A stretch of DNA of 64,000 bases from JASHSH01 sp036490215 (GCA_036490215.1 DASXEH010000056.1:157227-221226); one strand, 5' to 3'; counted from the stretch's first letter, positions 26,867 to 36,679 are shown. The notes: generated by a model from the sequence alone, not told the origin. Made by a program: numbers and translations.

Positions 26867-27742
26867 TCAACCGAACATAGCGGGCGGCAAACCGCGCACG
26901 CCGGGCGCTACGGTAAACAGTGAACCGGCCTGGGACTCGTTGGGGCGTTCATGTGCCGCCGTCGTGATCGCCAGTCTGTCGAGCGCCGCGCCATAGAATA
27001 CGCAAGACGTGACACGCGAACACGGCAGCGCAATCGCACGATCGACGCGGCCATCGGCCAGGAAACGCGTCACGCGTGCGCCATCCCAATGGCACACCCA
27101 GAGCCCACCCTCGGCGTCGGTGGTCATACCATCCGGGTAGCCATCCGCCGCCGTGAATTTGATATGAACGCGCTTGTTCTTCAGCGTTCCATCGGCGCCG
27201 AGATCGAAGGCATAGATCGTCTGCGCCATGCTGTCGGTGTGATAGAGCGTCTTGCCATCGGCGCTGACCGCGGGGCCGTTGGCGACGCCATAGCCGCTAT
27301 CGACCTGCGTCACGGCGCCATTGGGATCGATGCGATAGAAATTGCCGGTGGCTGCGCCCGATTCGGCATCTTCCATGCTGCCCGCCCAGACGCGGCCATA
27401 AGGATCGGCCTTGGCGTCGTTGAAGCGGTTACCCGGGATATGCGCCTCGGGCCGCGCGACATCGGCAACGATCACCGGCCCGGTCTGCAGATCGAGGCGC
27501 ATATGAACGATGCGCGTCTTGAGCGCGGCGAGGAAACCATCGCCGTCCTTGCGCTCGATCAGCCAGACGCAGGCCTCAGGCATCGACCATTCCGAGGACG
27601 ACCCATCATCGGGCGACCAGGCGATCAGCCGCTTACCGCGAATATCGACGAAGAGCACGCGGTTGAGGCGCGGCGACCAGGTCGGGCCCTCGCCGAGGAC
27701 GGCCCGACCAGTCCATACCGGTTGTGGCGATAGCGGCGCCAT
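26867..27742 (-). CDS. SMP-30/gluconolactonase family sugar lactonase
   Basis: A 291-residue six-bladed beta-propeller lactonase. Metal ligands fit the family: Glu in LGEGPTWSPRLN, Asn in NRFNDAKADPYGRVWAGSM, another Asn in YGVANGPAVS, and Asp in GYPDGMTTDAEGGLWV. It would hydrolyse the aldono-lactone (for example L-arabinono-lactone) made by the sugar dehydrogenase, releasing the aldonate for the IlvD-type dehydratase encoded 26 bp upstream. No signal peptide is seen, so it acts in the cytoplasm. A second, only distantly similar SMP-30 protein is encoded at 35.8 kb. Confidence 0.9.
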   Translation of the reverse strand: MAPLSPQPVWTGRAVLGEGPTWSPRLNRVLFVDIRGKRLIAWSPDDGSSSEWSMPEACVWLIERKDGDGFLAALKTRIVHMRLDLQTGPVIVADVARPEAHIPGNRFNDAKADPYGRVWAGSMEDAESGAATGNFYRIDPNGAVTQVDSGYGVANGPAVSADGKTLYHTDSMAQTIYAFDLGADGTLKNKRVHIKFTAADGYPDGMTTDAEGGLWVCHWDGARVTRFLADGRVDRAIALPCSRVTSCVFYGAALDRLAITTAAHERPNESQAGSLFTVAPGVRGLPPAMFG

Positions 27743-27768
27743 GAGTCAGTTTCGCGAGCGGCGCTGGT

Positions 27769-29493
27769 TTAGTGCGATTCGCGCGGAACCGGCGCGCCGC
27801 TGCCGCCGACCAGGAAGTCGAGGTCGGCGCCCTTGTCGGCCTGCAGCACATGCTCCTGATAGAGGCGCTGATAACCGCGACTGGCGATCTCAGGCGCCTT
27901 CCAGGCCTTGCGGCGCTCGGCCAGCGTGGCGTCGTCGACTTCGAGGTGCAGCTTCCGCGCCTCGACATCGAGCGTGATCATGTCGCCGGTCTCCACCAGC
28001 GCCAGCGGACCACCGACCGAGGCTTCCGGTGCCACGTGCAGTACAACGGTGCCATAGGCCGTACCCGACATGCGCGCATCGGAGATGCGCACCATGTCGG
28101 TGATGCCCTTGCGCAGAACCTTCGGCGGGAGCGGCATGTTGCCGACTTCGGCCATGCCCGGATAGCCCCGCGGACCGCAGTTTTTCAGCACCATGATGCT
28201 GTTCTCGTCGATGTCGAGCGACTCGTCGTTGATCGTCTCGTGGAACTCTTCGATCGTCTCGAAGACATAGGCGCGGCCGCGATGCTTCATCAGATGCGGG
28301 CTGGCGGCGGACGGCTTGATCACCGCGCCGTCGGGGCAGAGATTGCCGCGCAGGATGGCGATGCCGGCCTGGGCCTTGAAGGGGTCCTCGTAGCTCTTAA
28401 TGACGTTCTTGTCCCAGTTCTCGGCGCCAGCGACGTTCTCGCCGATCGTCTTGCCATTGACCGTCGGCGCGTTGTTATGCAGCAGGCCTTTTTCGGCCAA
28501 GGTGCGCAGCACCACCGGCAGACCGCCGGCATAGTAGAAGTCTTCCATCAGGTGCTTACCCGACGGCTGGATGTCGACGATGTTCGAAATGTGCGAGCCG
28601 ATGCGATCGAAATCATCGATGTCGAGCGGCACGCCGATACGGCCGGCCATGGCGATCAGGTGGATCACGGCATTGGTCGAACCGCCGATCGCCGCGAGTG
28701 TGCGGATCGCGTTCTCGAAGTTCTCGCGCTTGAGAATCTGCGACATGCGCAGATCCTCGTTGACCATCTGCACGATGCGGCGGCCCGTCAGCTGCGACAG
28801 CGTGTAGCGACGCGCATCGACGGCCGGGATCGCGGCATTGCCGGGCAGCGCCATGCCCAGCGATTCAACCATGCAGGCCATGGTGGAAGCGGTGCCCATG
28901 GTCATGCAGTGGCCCTTCGACCGGCCCATGCCGGCCTCGGCGGCGAAGAATTCCTCAATCGGCATTTTGCCGGCGCGGACGTCTTCCGACATCTGCCACA
29001 CGCCGGTGCCCGAACCGAGTTCACGGTCCTTGTAACGCCCTTTCAGCATCGGACCACCGGAAAGGCCGATCGTGGGAAGGTCGCAAGACGCGGCGCCCAT
29101 CATCAAGGACGGGGTGGTCTTGTCGCAGCCCATCAGCAGCACGACGCCATCGATCGGGTTGGCGCGAATCGACTCTTCCACATCCATACTGGCCAGGTTG
29201 CGGAACAGCATGGCCGTGGGGCGCAGATTGGTTTCGCCCAGGCTCATCACCGGGAATTCGAGCGGGAAGCCGCCGGCCTCCCAAACACCGCGCTTCACCC
29301 ATTCGGCGACGTCGCGGAAATGGCCGTTGCAGGGGGTCAGCTCGGACCAGGTGTTGCAAATGCCGATGACGGGACGCCCTTCGAACAGGTCCTGCGGATA
29401 CCCCTGATTCTTCATCCAGCTGCGGTGGGCGAACCCATCGCGGTCCTTCAGACCGAACCACTCGTGGCTACGCAACCTATTCCGTTTGCTCAT
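27769..29493 (-). CDS. IlvD/EDD family dehydratase, probable L-arabinonate (pentonate) dehydratase
   Basis: A 574-residue iron-sulfur dehydratase that turns an aldonate into a 2-keto-3-deoxy acid. The three cluster cysteines are Cys55 (ELTPCNGHF), Cys123 (MGCDKTTPS) and Cys196 (SKGHCMTMG). Their spacing equals that of the [2Fe-2S] L-arabinonate dehydratase of Rhizobium, and the Lys after Cys123-Asp is the carbamylated metal ligand. It starts at 29493 after GGGGACGGAAAC. It is the first gene of the minus-strand operon, with the lactonase 26 bp downstream, and is divergent from a sugar dehydrogenase gene. D-xylonate is an alternative substrate. Confidence 0.9.
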   Translation of the reverse strand: MSKRNRLRSHEWFGLKDRDGFAHRSWMKNQGYPQDLFEGRPVIGICNTWSELTPCNGHFRDVAEWVKRGVWEAGGFPLEFPVMSLGETNLRPTAMLFRNLASMDVEESIRANPIDGVVLLMGCDKTTPSLMMGAASCDLPTIGLSGGPMLKGRYKDRELGSGTGVWQMSEDVRAGKMPIEEFFAAEAGMGRSKGHCMTMGTASTMACMVESLGMALPGNAAIPAVDARRYTLSQLTGRRIVQMVNEDLRMSQILKRENFENAIRTLAAIGGSTNAVIHLIAMAGRIGVPLDIDDFDRIGSHISNIVDIQPSGKHLMEDFYYAGGLPVVLRTLAEKGLLHNNAPTVNGKTIGENVAGAENWDKNVIKSYEDPFKAQAGIAILRGNLCPDGAVIKPSAASPHLMKHRGRAYVFETIEEFHETINDESLDIDENSIMVLKNCGPRGYPGMAEVGNMPLPPKVLRKGITDMVRISDARMSGTAYGTVVLHVAPEASVGGPLALVETGDMITLDVEARKLHLEVDDATLAERRKAWKAPEIASRGYQRLYQEHVLQADKGADLDFLVGGSGAPVPRESH

Positions 29494-29660
29494 GTTTCCG
29501 TCCCCGTTCCTATTGCGCACGGCCCGGCCGCGCGGTCCGAATTTGTCCCGTTTTCCGTTCCCGGTTTAGCGGGCAGGTGTTAGAAGGTCCAAGCTATGGA
29601 CTGTCCCGAGCGGTCCGGTCAATAGCTATTCGTCATACAAATAAAAAACGAAGGGGAGCC

Positions 29661-30428
29661 ATGCATCAGCCTGCGATTTATCCGGGGCTTACCGGGAAAA
29701 CCGTGTTCATTACCGGCGGCGGGAGCGGAATTGGTGCCGCGCATACGGCCGGGTTCGCCCGCCAGAAAGCCAAAGTGGCCTTTGTCGACATCGCGGTGGA
29801 CAATGGCCGGGCTTTGGTCGACAAAATCGAGGCCGAAACCGGCAACAAACCGCTCTTCATCCCCTGCGATATCCGCGACGTGAAAGCGCTGCAGGCAGCG
29901 GTGGAGAAGACCCGCGCCGAACTCGGCGATATTTCGGTTCTGGTGAACAATGCGGCCAACGATCAGCGCCACAAGGTCGAGGATGTCACGGTCGAGTTCT
30001 GGGACGATCGCATGGCGATCAACCTGCGCCCGATGTTCTTCGCCTGCCAGGCCGTGCTGCCCCATATGAAGCGCCTCGGCGGCGGATCGATCGTCAATTT
30101 CGGATCGATCTCGTGGATGGTGGCGCATGGCAACTTCCCTGCCTATGCGACAGCCAAAGCGGCGGTTCAAGGGCTGACGCGGACGCTCGCCCGCGATCTT
30201 GGGCCCCACAATATTCGCGTCAACACGGTGACGCCCGGCTGGGTGATGACCGAGCGGCAGATCAAACTGTGGCTGACGCCCGAGGCCGATGCCGAACGTG
30301 AAAAGATGCAGTGCCTGAAGGCGCGCGTGATGCCCGAAGATATCGCCGACATGGTGCTGTTCCTCGCGTCCGATGCCGCTTCGAAATGCACGGCGCAGGA
30401 TTTCATCGTGGACGCCGGCTGGGCCTAA
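29661..30428 (+). CDS. SDR family sugar dehydrogenase
   Basis: A 255-residue short-chain dehydrogenase. The start (29661) follows AAGGGGAGCC. The cofactor motif is TGGGSGIGAAH, with VDIAVDN after the second strand (Asp there favours NAD). NNAAND follows near residue 95, and the catalytic Tyr/Lys are in FPAYATAKAAVQG. The gene is divergent from the pentonate dehydratase gene, with about 170 bp of shared promoter. It would supply the first step, oxidation of an aldose (arabinose, galactose or xylose type) to its lactone. A rho-independent terminator follows it, so it is a single-gene unit. Confidence 0.87.
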   Translation: MHQPAIYPGLTGKTVFITGGGSGIGAAHTAGFARQKAKVAFVDIAVDNGRALVDKIEAETGNKPLFIPCDIRDVKALQAAVEKTRAELGDISVLVNNAANDQRHKVEDVTVEFWDDRMAINLRPMFFACQAVLPHMKRLGGGSIVNFGSISWMVAHGNFPAYATAKAAVQGLTRTLARDLGPHNIRVNTVTPGWVMTERQIKLWLTPEADAEREKMQCLKARVMPEDIADMVLFLASDAASKCTAQDFIVDAGWA

Positions 30429-30450
30429 CGCCTAGACACCACACGATCAC

Positions 30451-30479
30451 AAACCTCGCGCTTCTTTCGCGCGGGTTTT
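30451..30479 (+). terminator. rho-independent terminator after the sugar dehydrogenase gene
   Basis: AAACC-t-CGCGC, a TTCTTTC loop and GCGCGGGTTTT form a GC-rich stem with one bulged T and a short T-run. It begins 22 bp after the SDR stop codon. Confidence 0.7.
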
Positions 30480-30552
30480 GCCGCAAAGGAGCCATACCGA
30501 GCATGCAGCGTGGTTCTCGCGTCGCGAGTCACATAGCGAAAGGACCGCTCTC

Positions 30553-30708
30553 ATGCTCGGTACCGTTCTGCTTATCGTTCTCATTCTGCTGTTGGTCGGC
30601 GCGCTGCCCAGCTGGCCGTATAGCTCGGGTTGGGGCTATTACCCGGCCGGCGGTTTGGGCACGGTCTTCGTGATCATCCTCGTGCTGGTCTTGATAGGTC
30701 AAATCTAG
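30553..30708 (+). CDS. DUF3309 family small membrane protein
   Basis: A 51-residue protein starting at 30553 after AAAGGA. It is two hydrophobic segments (LGTVLLIVLILLLVGALP and TVFVIILVLVLIGQI) joined by an aromatic, Gly-rich turn (SWPYSSGWGYYPAGG). This is the DUF3309 pattern, a very common short inner-membrane protein of proteobacteria with no proven role, often linked to envelope stress. It follows the terminator of the sugar dehydrogenase gene and precedes two lipoprotein genes, so it is probably outside the sugar operons. Confidence 0.85.
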   Translation: MLGTVLLIVLILLLVGALPSWPYSSGWGYYPAGGLGTVFVIILVLVLIGQI

Positions 30709-30726
30709 ACGCGCCAGAGGCAGCAG

Positions 30727-30758
30727 CGCAGGCCAGCGCTCAACTGCGCCGGCCTGCG
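30727..30758. terminator. stem-loop after the DUF3309 gene
   Basis: CGCAGGCC and GGCCTGCG form a perfect 8-bp stem around a 16-base loop, starting 18 bp after the stop codon. There is no T-run, so termination would be weak or factor-assisted. Confidence 0.4.
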
Positions 30759-30947
30759 ATTCCCTTCGACGATAAAAATATTACATCTGAATAAAATTGA
30801 ACTCGTGAGCATTGCACCCACGAGATTGTGGCGACGCGTGTATACGCGTTGACGAATCAGAACCAGCCCATATAGTTTCCGCCTGAGTATTGCTGCTGAT
30901 GGCGGGATGTGCCGTCAGCGCGTGGGACAGATGTGGTTGGGGGATAC

Positions 30948-31661
30948 ATGATCCGTTTGCGTTCCGCGGCGATTATCGCTGCGTGTGTTATGGTTTTGGC
31001 CGCGTGCGCGGCTCCGGAAATTCCTTTCGACCACTCGTCGAGCCAAGACGTAAAGACCATTGGCATCGTCACGCCGGCGTTTTCTCCCAAGCCCTCGGTG
31101 GTGTTGGCCAGCAGCGTCGGCCAGAGTTTGGGACTGATCGGCGCTATGGTGGATGCGACGATGCAAAGCAATCGTGAGACCGACTTCAAGAAACTCGCCG
31201 ACAGCCATGGCTTCGCGCCCGAGGACGTGTTCGACCAGGCCTTGACGGAAAGTTTGGAGAAGCAGGGCTATACCGTGAAGAAGGTCCCCGTAAAACACGA
31301 CAAGGCCGCGTTCCTCGACCACTATCCGCCGGTGGAGGACACGCAGATCGATGCATATCTCGATGTCGTGGTGATTGGGTACGGTTATATCGCTGCGGGC
31401 ATCAGCTCATCGAATCCCTACCGGCCCGCCGTGATCGTCAAAGCGAAACTGGTGCGCGCCAAAGACACATCGGTCCTGATGCAAGACCAGATCTTTTACA
31501 ATCCGGTCAACACGCCCAAGAAAACGATCACCTTGTCGCCCGATCCCAAATACACGTTCGTCGATTTTGACGCATTGATGGGCGACCCGGACAGAGCCGT
31601 CGAGGGCATGCAGGTATCGCTCAAGGAATCTGCGCGTACTGTTGGCACCCTCCTCCATTGA
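30948..31661 (+). CDS. hypothetical lipoprotein
   Basis: A 237-residue protein with a lipoprotein signal: MIRLRSAAIIAACVMVLAAC ends in the lipobox VLAAC, giving Cys20 as the lipidated residue. The start follows GGGGGATAC. The mature part (ETDFKKLADSHGFAPEDVF, ALTESLEKQGYTVKKVPV, PVEDTQIDAYLDVVVIGYGYI) looks like a mixed alpha/beta domain with a central strand-rich region. I do not recognise the family. Its stop codon overlaps the TTG start of the next lipoprotein gene, so the two are coupled and may form a surface or periplasmic complex. Confidence 0.7.
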   Translation: MIRLRSAAIIAACVMVLAACAAPEIPFDHSSSQDVKTIGIVTPAFSPKPSVVLASSVGQSLGLIGAMVDATMQSNRETDFKKLADSHGFAPEDVFDQALTESLEKQGYTVKKVPVKHDKAAFLDHYPPVEDTQIDAYLDVVVIGYGYIAAGISSSNPYRPAVIVKAKLVRAKDTSVLMQDQIFYNPVNTPKKTITLSPDPKYTFVDFDALMGDPDRAVEGMQVSLKESARTVGTLLH

Positions 31662-32317
31662 GACGGAAGCCTGCCACGAAGGGGTGGAAGAAGGCGGCCT
31701 GCGCGGTGATGGCGTTGGCGGCAAGCGCCTGCGGGAACGACCGCGGCCCGCCACCCATTACCAACATCGCAGCGCTGACCTGTTCGCCCCGGCCGGCATT
31801 GGCCGAGGCTAAGCCGGTTCCGCTCGATTCCGACAAGGCCGTGACGGTGACACTGGACGGGAACGCATCGTGCCTGGAGCAGCCGGGTGGCCTTCGCAGC
31901 CTTTACGGCGCGTTCAAATTACCCGACGGCAGTAGCCAGCCAGTGTTGGTGTCGGTCACAAGCACGCCGCTCGGTGCCGGCTTGTTCTCGCCTCACGTTC
32001 TAATGTTGGATGAACGCGAGAACGTGGTGCGAGAGATCGCCCGCGACGCTTTCATGTTTCACGGCAACAAGCTTTATGTCGGCATCCGGCTGCATCCCGA
32101 AGAGCGGTATCTGATCGTCGCTTCAGATCCGCAGTCGGTGGGATCGCAGATATCCCGTATCACCGAGAGCACGAGCACGGCAGGGGGCTCTGCCATCGGC
32201 GGTGGAGTCATCGTTTTCTACACGATTCATAGCGGCTCAGATCGAGAAAGCAATTTCACCTATTCCCACAACGGAACGGTGACGGTGTCGGCCGAGCCGA
32301 TGCCGAAGGCCAATTGA
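31658..32317 (+). CDS. hypothetical lipoprotein, weakly MalM-like
   Basis: A 219-residue product starting at a TTG that overlaps the upstream stop (TTGA). This start gives a proper lipoprotein signal: basic MRRKPATKGWKK, then hydrophobic AACAVMALA and lipobox ASAC. Later starts would destroy it. The mature part has a beta-rich segment (VTVTLDGNASCL, FKLPDGSSQPVLVSVTS, FSPHVLMLDERENVVREI) reminiscent of the maltose-operon periplasmic protein MalM, followed by a Gly/Ser-rich stretch. The likeness is only by eye and weak. Translational coupling suggests it works with the preceding lipoprotein. Confidence 0.65.
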   Translation: MRRKPATKGWKKAACAVMALAASACGNDRGPPPITNIAALTCSPRPALAEAKPVPLDSDKAVTVTLDGNASCLEQPGGLRSLYGAFKLPDGSSQPVLVSVTSTPLGAGLFSPHVLMLDERENVVREIARDAFMFHGNKLYVGIRLHPEERYLIVASDPQSVGSQISRITESTSTAGGSAIGGGVIVFYTIHSGSDRESNFTYSHNGTVTVSAEPMPKAN

Positions 32318-32352
32318 TCTGAAAGATGCCGGCCCTCGAAGGCCGCCGGCGC

Positions 32353-33873
32353 CTACATCACCGCGCCGAGCTGCCATGGCGTGAATTCCTCTTCGCCCAT
32401 CCCCATCAGCTCGCTCTTGGTGCGCTGACCCGAGGCGGTGGCGATTACCAGATCGAAGATCTGCTTGCCAATCTCCTGCACCGTCGCCGCACCATCGGCA
32501 ATCGGACCGCAGTCGATATCCATATCGTCGGTCATGCGCTTGTAGAGCGGCGAGTTGGTGGCCAGCTTCAGGCTGGGCGCCGGCTTGCAGCCGAACACCG
32601 AGCCGCGGCCCGTGGTGAAGCAGATCACATTGGCGCCGCCGGCCACCTGGCCGGTGGCCGAGACCGGGTCGTAACCGGGCGTGTCCATGAACACGAAGCC
32701 TTTGGCGGTGATCTCCTCGGCGTATTTGTAGACGTCGACGAGATTGCCCGTGCCGCCCTTGGTGGCGGCGCCGAGACTCTTCTCGAGGATCGTCGTCAGG
32801 CCACCGGCCTTGTTGCCCGGGCTCGGGTTGTTGTTCATCTCGTTGCCGGTGCGCTTGGTGTACTCCTCCCACCAATGGATGCGGTCGATCAGCTTCTCGC
32901 CCACTTCGCGGCTGACCGCGCGACGCGTGAGCAGATGTTCGGCGCCGTAGATTTCCGGCGTTTCAGAGAGCACTGCCGAACCGCCATGGCGCACGAGAAG
33001 ATCGACCGCGGCGCCGAGTGCGGGATTCGCGGTGATGCCTGAGTAGCCGTCCGAACCACCGCATTGCAGCGCGAGCGTGATGTGGCTGGCCGGTACGGTG
33101 GTACGCGTCACCTTATTGGCTTCGGGCAGCATCTCCTTGATGCGCGCCATGCCCTCGGCCACGGTCTTGGCGGTGCCGCCCGAGTCCTGGATCGTCATCG
33201 TGTGCAGCGCAGGGCCGGCCTGCAGCTTTTCCGTCGCCATGATGCGCGAGATCTGGTTGGCCTCGCAGCCGAGGCCGAGGATCAACACACCGGCGAAATT
33301 CGGGTGGCGGGCGTAGCCGGCGATGGTGCGGCGCAGCATATCCATGCCCTCGCCTTCGCTGGCCATGCCGCAGCCGTAGTGATGGGTGAGTGCCACGACG
33401 CCGTCGACATTCGGGAAAGCATCGAGCGCGCCGCCCTTGAACCGGTCCGATAGCATCTTGGCGGCCGTGGCCGAGCAATTGACGCTGGTCAGGATGCCGA
33501 TGAAGTTACGCGTGGCGACACGGCCATCGGAGCGGACGATGCCCTGGAAGGTGGCGCGTTCATGCTCGGGAATGTAGTCGGTTGGCTCGAAATCGGCACA
33601 AAACGCATAATCGCGCGAGAAATCGCCCATGGCGATGTTTTGCGTGTGCACATGCTGTCCGGGTTCGATCGCCACGGTGGCGAAACCGATGATCTGCCCA
33701 TAGCGCTTCACCGGTTCGCCCACGGCCACCGGCGCGATCGCCACTTTATGTCCCGCTGGGACATGGGTCCGGACGGCAATGCCCCATTCGTCCAGCTTGG
33801 TCCCCGGCAGCAGATCGGCGCGGGCAATAACCACATTGTCGACCGGATTGAGACGAATCGCGAGCGAAGGCAT
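32353..33873 (-). CDS. altronate/galactarate dehydratase (UxaA) family enzyme
   Basis: A 506-residue fused UxaA-type dehydratase: an N-terminal SAF domain of about 90 residues (MPSLAIRLNPVDNVVIA to GQHVHTQNIAMGD) and the large catalytic domain (GIVRSDGRVATRNFIGI, LTHHYGCGM, ALQCGGSDGYSGITANP, FVFMDTPGYDPVSATGQVAGG). The family uses iron to dehydrate altronate, galactarate and related acids. The Cys residues in THHYGCGM and LQCGGSDG are metal-ligand candidates. ATG at 33873 follows CTGGGAG. The gene is divergent from a keto-deoxy-acid dehydrogenase with a palindrome between them, so here the substrate is probably an aldonate such as fuconate, lyxonate or arabinonate. Confidence 0.87.
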   Translation of the reverse strand: MPSLAIRLNPVDNVVIARADLLPGTKLDEWGIAVRTHVPAGHKVAIAPVAVGEPVKRYGQIIGFATVAIEPGQHVHTQNIAMGDFSRDYAFCADFEPTDYIPEHERATFQGIVRSDGRVATRNFIGILTSVNCSATAAKMLSDRFKGGALDAFPNVDGVVALTHHYGCGMASEGEGMDMLRRTIAGYARHPNFAGVLILGLGCEANQISRIMATEKLQAGPALHTMTIQDSGGTAKTVAEGMARIKEMLPEANKVTRTTVPASHITLALQCGGSDGYSGITANPALGAAVDLLVRHGGSAVLSETPEIYGAEHLLTRRAVSREVGEKLIDRIHWWEEYTKRTGNEMNNNPSPGNKAGGLTTILEKSLGAATKGGTGNLVDVYKYAEEITAKGFVFMDTPGYDPVSATGQVAGGANVICFTTGRGSVFGCKPAPSLKLATNSPLYKRMTDDMDIDCGPIADGAATVQEIGKQIFDLVIATASGQRTKSELMGMGEEEFTPWQLGAVM

Positions 33874-33911
33874 TGAATAACTCCCAGGAGTCACGGTGGT
33901 CATACGCGCCA

Positions 33912-33934
33912 TGCATATAGTGACCGAATATGCA
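33912..33934. promoter_or_regulatory. palindrome between the divergent UxaA-type and dehydrogenase genes
   Basis: TGCATAT (33912-33918) and ATATGCA (33928-33934) are perfect 7-bp arms with a 9-bp spacer. The site is 39-61 bp upstream of the dehydratase start and about 80 bp before the dehydrogenase start. One of the two FadR-type proteins or the LacI-type protein of this locus is a candidate binder. Confidence 0.5.
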
Positions 33935-34013
33935 ATTTACAGCCGCAGCCGGGGCGTGGCAATTTCCAGCGAGGATATAGCACTAATCGTCAATCGTCCC
34001 GGGGAGTGAAACA

Positions 34014-34763
34014 ATGGCCGGAAGGCTCGTGGGCAAGACCGCGGTTGTAACCGCGGCAGCTCAAGGAATTGGACGCGCATCTGCGCAGGCCTTCGCCGCC
34101 GAGGGCGCGAAGGTGATGGCCACCGACATCAAGGAAGACAAGCTGCAGGAGCTGGCCAAGGCGAGCGACGGCAAAATCGCCGTGCAGCGCCTGGATGCGA
34201 CCGACAGGGCTGCGGTCAGCGCTCTGGCCGCGCAGATGGGCGCGGTCGATGTGCTGATGAACTGCGCCGGCTTCGTCCATCACGGCACGATTCTCGATTG
34301 CAGCGAAGACGATTGGACGTTCTCGATGAACGTCAATCTGCGCAGCATGTATCTGACCATTAGCTCGTTCCTGCCGGCGATGCTCGAGCGCGGCAAGGGC
34401 GCGTCGATCATCAACATCGCGTCGGTCGCCTCGTCGGTGCGCGGCATCGCCAACCGTTTCGTCTATGGCGCCAGTAAAGCCGGCGTGATCGGTCTGACGA
34501 AAGCGGTCGCGGTCGACTACATCAAGCAAGGCATCCGCTGCAACGCAATCTGCCCCGGCACCATTGCTACACCATCGCTCGACGACCGCATCGCCGCGCT
34601 GGGCGATGTCGAGAAGGCCCGCAAAGCTTTCATCGATCGCCAGCCGATGGGCCGCTTGGGAACGGCCGAGGAAATGGCGGCGCTCGCCGTCTATCTCGCC
34701 AGCGACGAATCCAGTTTCACCACCGGCGCGATCCATCTCGCCGATGGCGGCATGACCGCCTGA
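34014..34763 (+). CDS. SDR dehydrogenase, probable 2-keto-3-deoxy-sugar-acid 4-dehydrogenase
   Basis: A 249-residue short-chain dehydrogenase. Motifs: VVTAAAQGIGRASAQAF (NAD site), TDIKEDK (Asp favouring NAD), NCAG, and Tyr/Lys in FVYGASKAGVIG, with CPGTIATPSLDDRI downstream. The sequence resembles the DHRS6/2-keto-3-deoxy-L-fuconate dehydrogenase branch. The next gene, an FAH-family hydrolase 46 bp away, would cleave the 2,4-diketo product, so the pair forms the non-phosphorylating diketo-hydrolase route known for L-fucose, L-rhamnose and some pentoses. It is divergent from the UxaA-type dehydratase that would make its substrate. Confidence 0.88.
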   Translation: MAGRLVGKTAVVTAAAQGIGRASAQAFAAEGAKVMATDIKEDKLQELAKASDGKIAVQRLDATDRAAVSALAAQMGAVDVLMNCAGFVHHGTILDCSEDDWTFSMNVNLRSMYLTISSFLPAMLERGKGASIINIASVASSVRGIANRFVYGASKAGVIGLTKAVAVDYIKQGIRCNAICPGTIATPSLDDRIAALGDVEKARKAFIDRQPMGRLGTAEEMAALAVYLASDESSFTTGAIHLADGGMTA

Positions 34764-34809
34764 TCCCACAAGTTGGTCTCAGGCATTAACAGAAACTTTT
34801 GGAGGAACC

Positions 34810-35658
34810 ATGAAACTGCTTCGCTACGGCCCTCGCGGCAAGGAAAAGCCGGGTGTACTCGACACCGACGGCAAGATCCGCGACCTCTCGCGCGTGGTCG
34901 ACGACATCACCCCCGAGGTGATCTCCAAGGCTGGCCTGCGCGAACTCAAGAAGGTCAACGTCAATAAGCTCAAGGTGGTGCCGGGCAAGCCGCGCATCGG
35001 CGTACCGCTCGCTCCCATTCCGAAGATCGTCTGCGTCGGCCTGAACTATCGCCTGCACGCACAGGAAAGCGGCGCGGCGATCCCGACCGAGCCGGTACTG
35101 TTCATGAAGGCCATCACCTCGATCACCGGCCCTTATGACGATGTAATTCTGCCGAAGGGCGTGAAGAAGGGCGACTGGGAAGTCGAACTCGGCATCGTCA
35201 TCGGCACCAAGTGCCAATACGTCTCCGAAGAAGACGCGCTGAAATACGTGGCCGGCTACACCGTAGTGAACGACGTCTCCGAACGTCATTTCCAGCTCGA
35301 GCGCGGCGGCAACTGGTCGAAGGGCAAGAGCTGCGACACTTTCGCGCCGATTGGTCCGTGGCTGGTGACCGCTGACGAGGTGAAGGACCCGCAGAAGCTC
35401 GACATGTTCTGCGAAGTCAGCGGCCAGATGATGCAGAAGAGCAATACGTCGGACATGATCTTCAACTGCCGCAAGATCATCAGCTACATCAGCTCGATGA
35501 TGACGCTGATGCCCGGCGACGTGATCCCGACCGGCACCCCTTCAGGCGTCGGCATGGGCCAGAAGCCGAATGCGCGTTGGCTGCAGCCGGGCGACACGAT
35601 GCGTCTCGGCCTCACCGGCTTGGGCGAGCAGCTCCAGAAGGTGAAGGCACACAAGTAG
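34810..35658 (+). CDS. FAH family hydrolase, probable 2,4-diketo-3-deoxy-sugar-acid hydrolase
   Basis: A 282-residue fumarylacetoacetase-fold hydrolase. Metal ligands are in GDWEVELGIVIG (the E-x-E pair) and VNDVSERHFQ (Asp). The loop CVGLNYRLHAQESG and the PTGTPSGVGMG segment are standard for the ureidoglycolate-lyase/diketo-deoxyfuconate-hydrolase branch. It would split a 2,4-diketo-3-deoxy acid into pyruvate plus a short hydroxyacid: L-lactate from a 6-deoxyhexose, or glycolate from a pentose. Its start has AGGAACC just upstream. The 100-bp gap to the following lactonase gene shows no strong terminator. Confidence 0.88.
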   Translation: MKLLRYGPRGKEKPGVLDTDGKIRDLSRVVDDITPEVISKAGLRELKKVNVNKLKVVPGKPRIGVPLAPIPKIVCVGLNYRLHAQESGAAIPTEPVLFMKAITSITGPYDDVILPKGVKKGDWEVELGIVIGTKCQYVSEEDALKYVAGYTVVNDVSERHFQLERGGNWSKGKSCDTFAPIGPWLVTADEVKDPQKLDMFCEVSGQMMQKSNTSDMIFNCRKIISYISSMMTLMPGDVIPTGTPSGVGMGQKPNARWLQPGDTMRLGLTGLGEQLQKVKAHK

Positions 35659-35758
35659 TCACGCCACCCGCGACAGCGGGCACGCACCGAACGAGTCCGC
35701 GAAGGACCGAGACCGGCGCCACACAGGCGCCGGTCGTGCGAACACTGGGGAGGAAGGC

Positions 35759-36667
<909 letters not shown>

Positions 36668-36679
36668 GGAAACAAGCGA

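Noticed and set aside
27772..29583. Long plus-strand open frame opposite the pentonate dehydratase gene
   Set aside because: The Arg/His/Ala-rich translation has no family features. The dehydratase on the other strand has all its cluster cysteines.
29587..29601. GTCCA-N5-TGGAC in the divergent promoter before the pentonate dehydratase
   Set aside because: The arms are only 5 bp and expected by chance in this GC-rich sequence. It may still be a half-conserved site.
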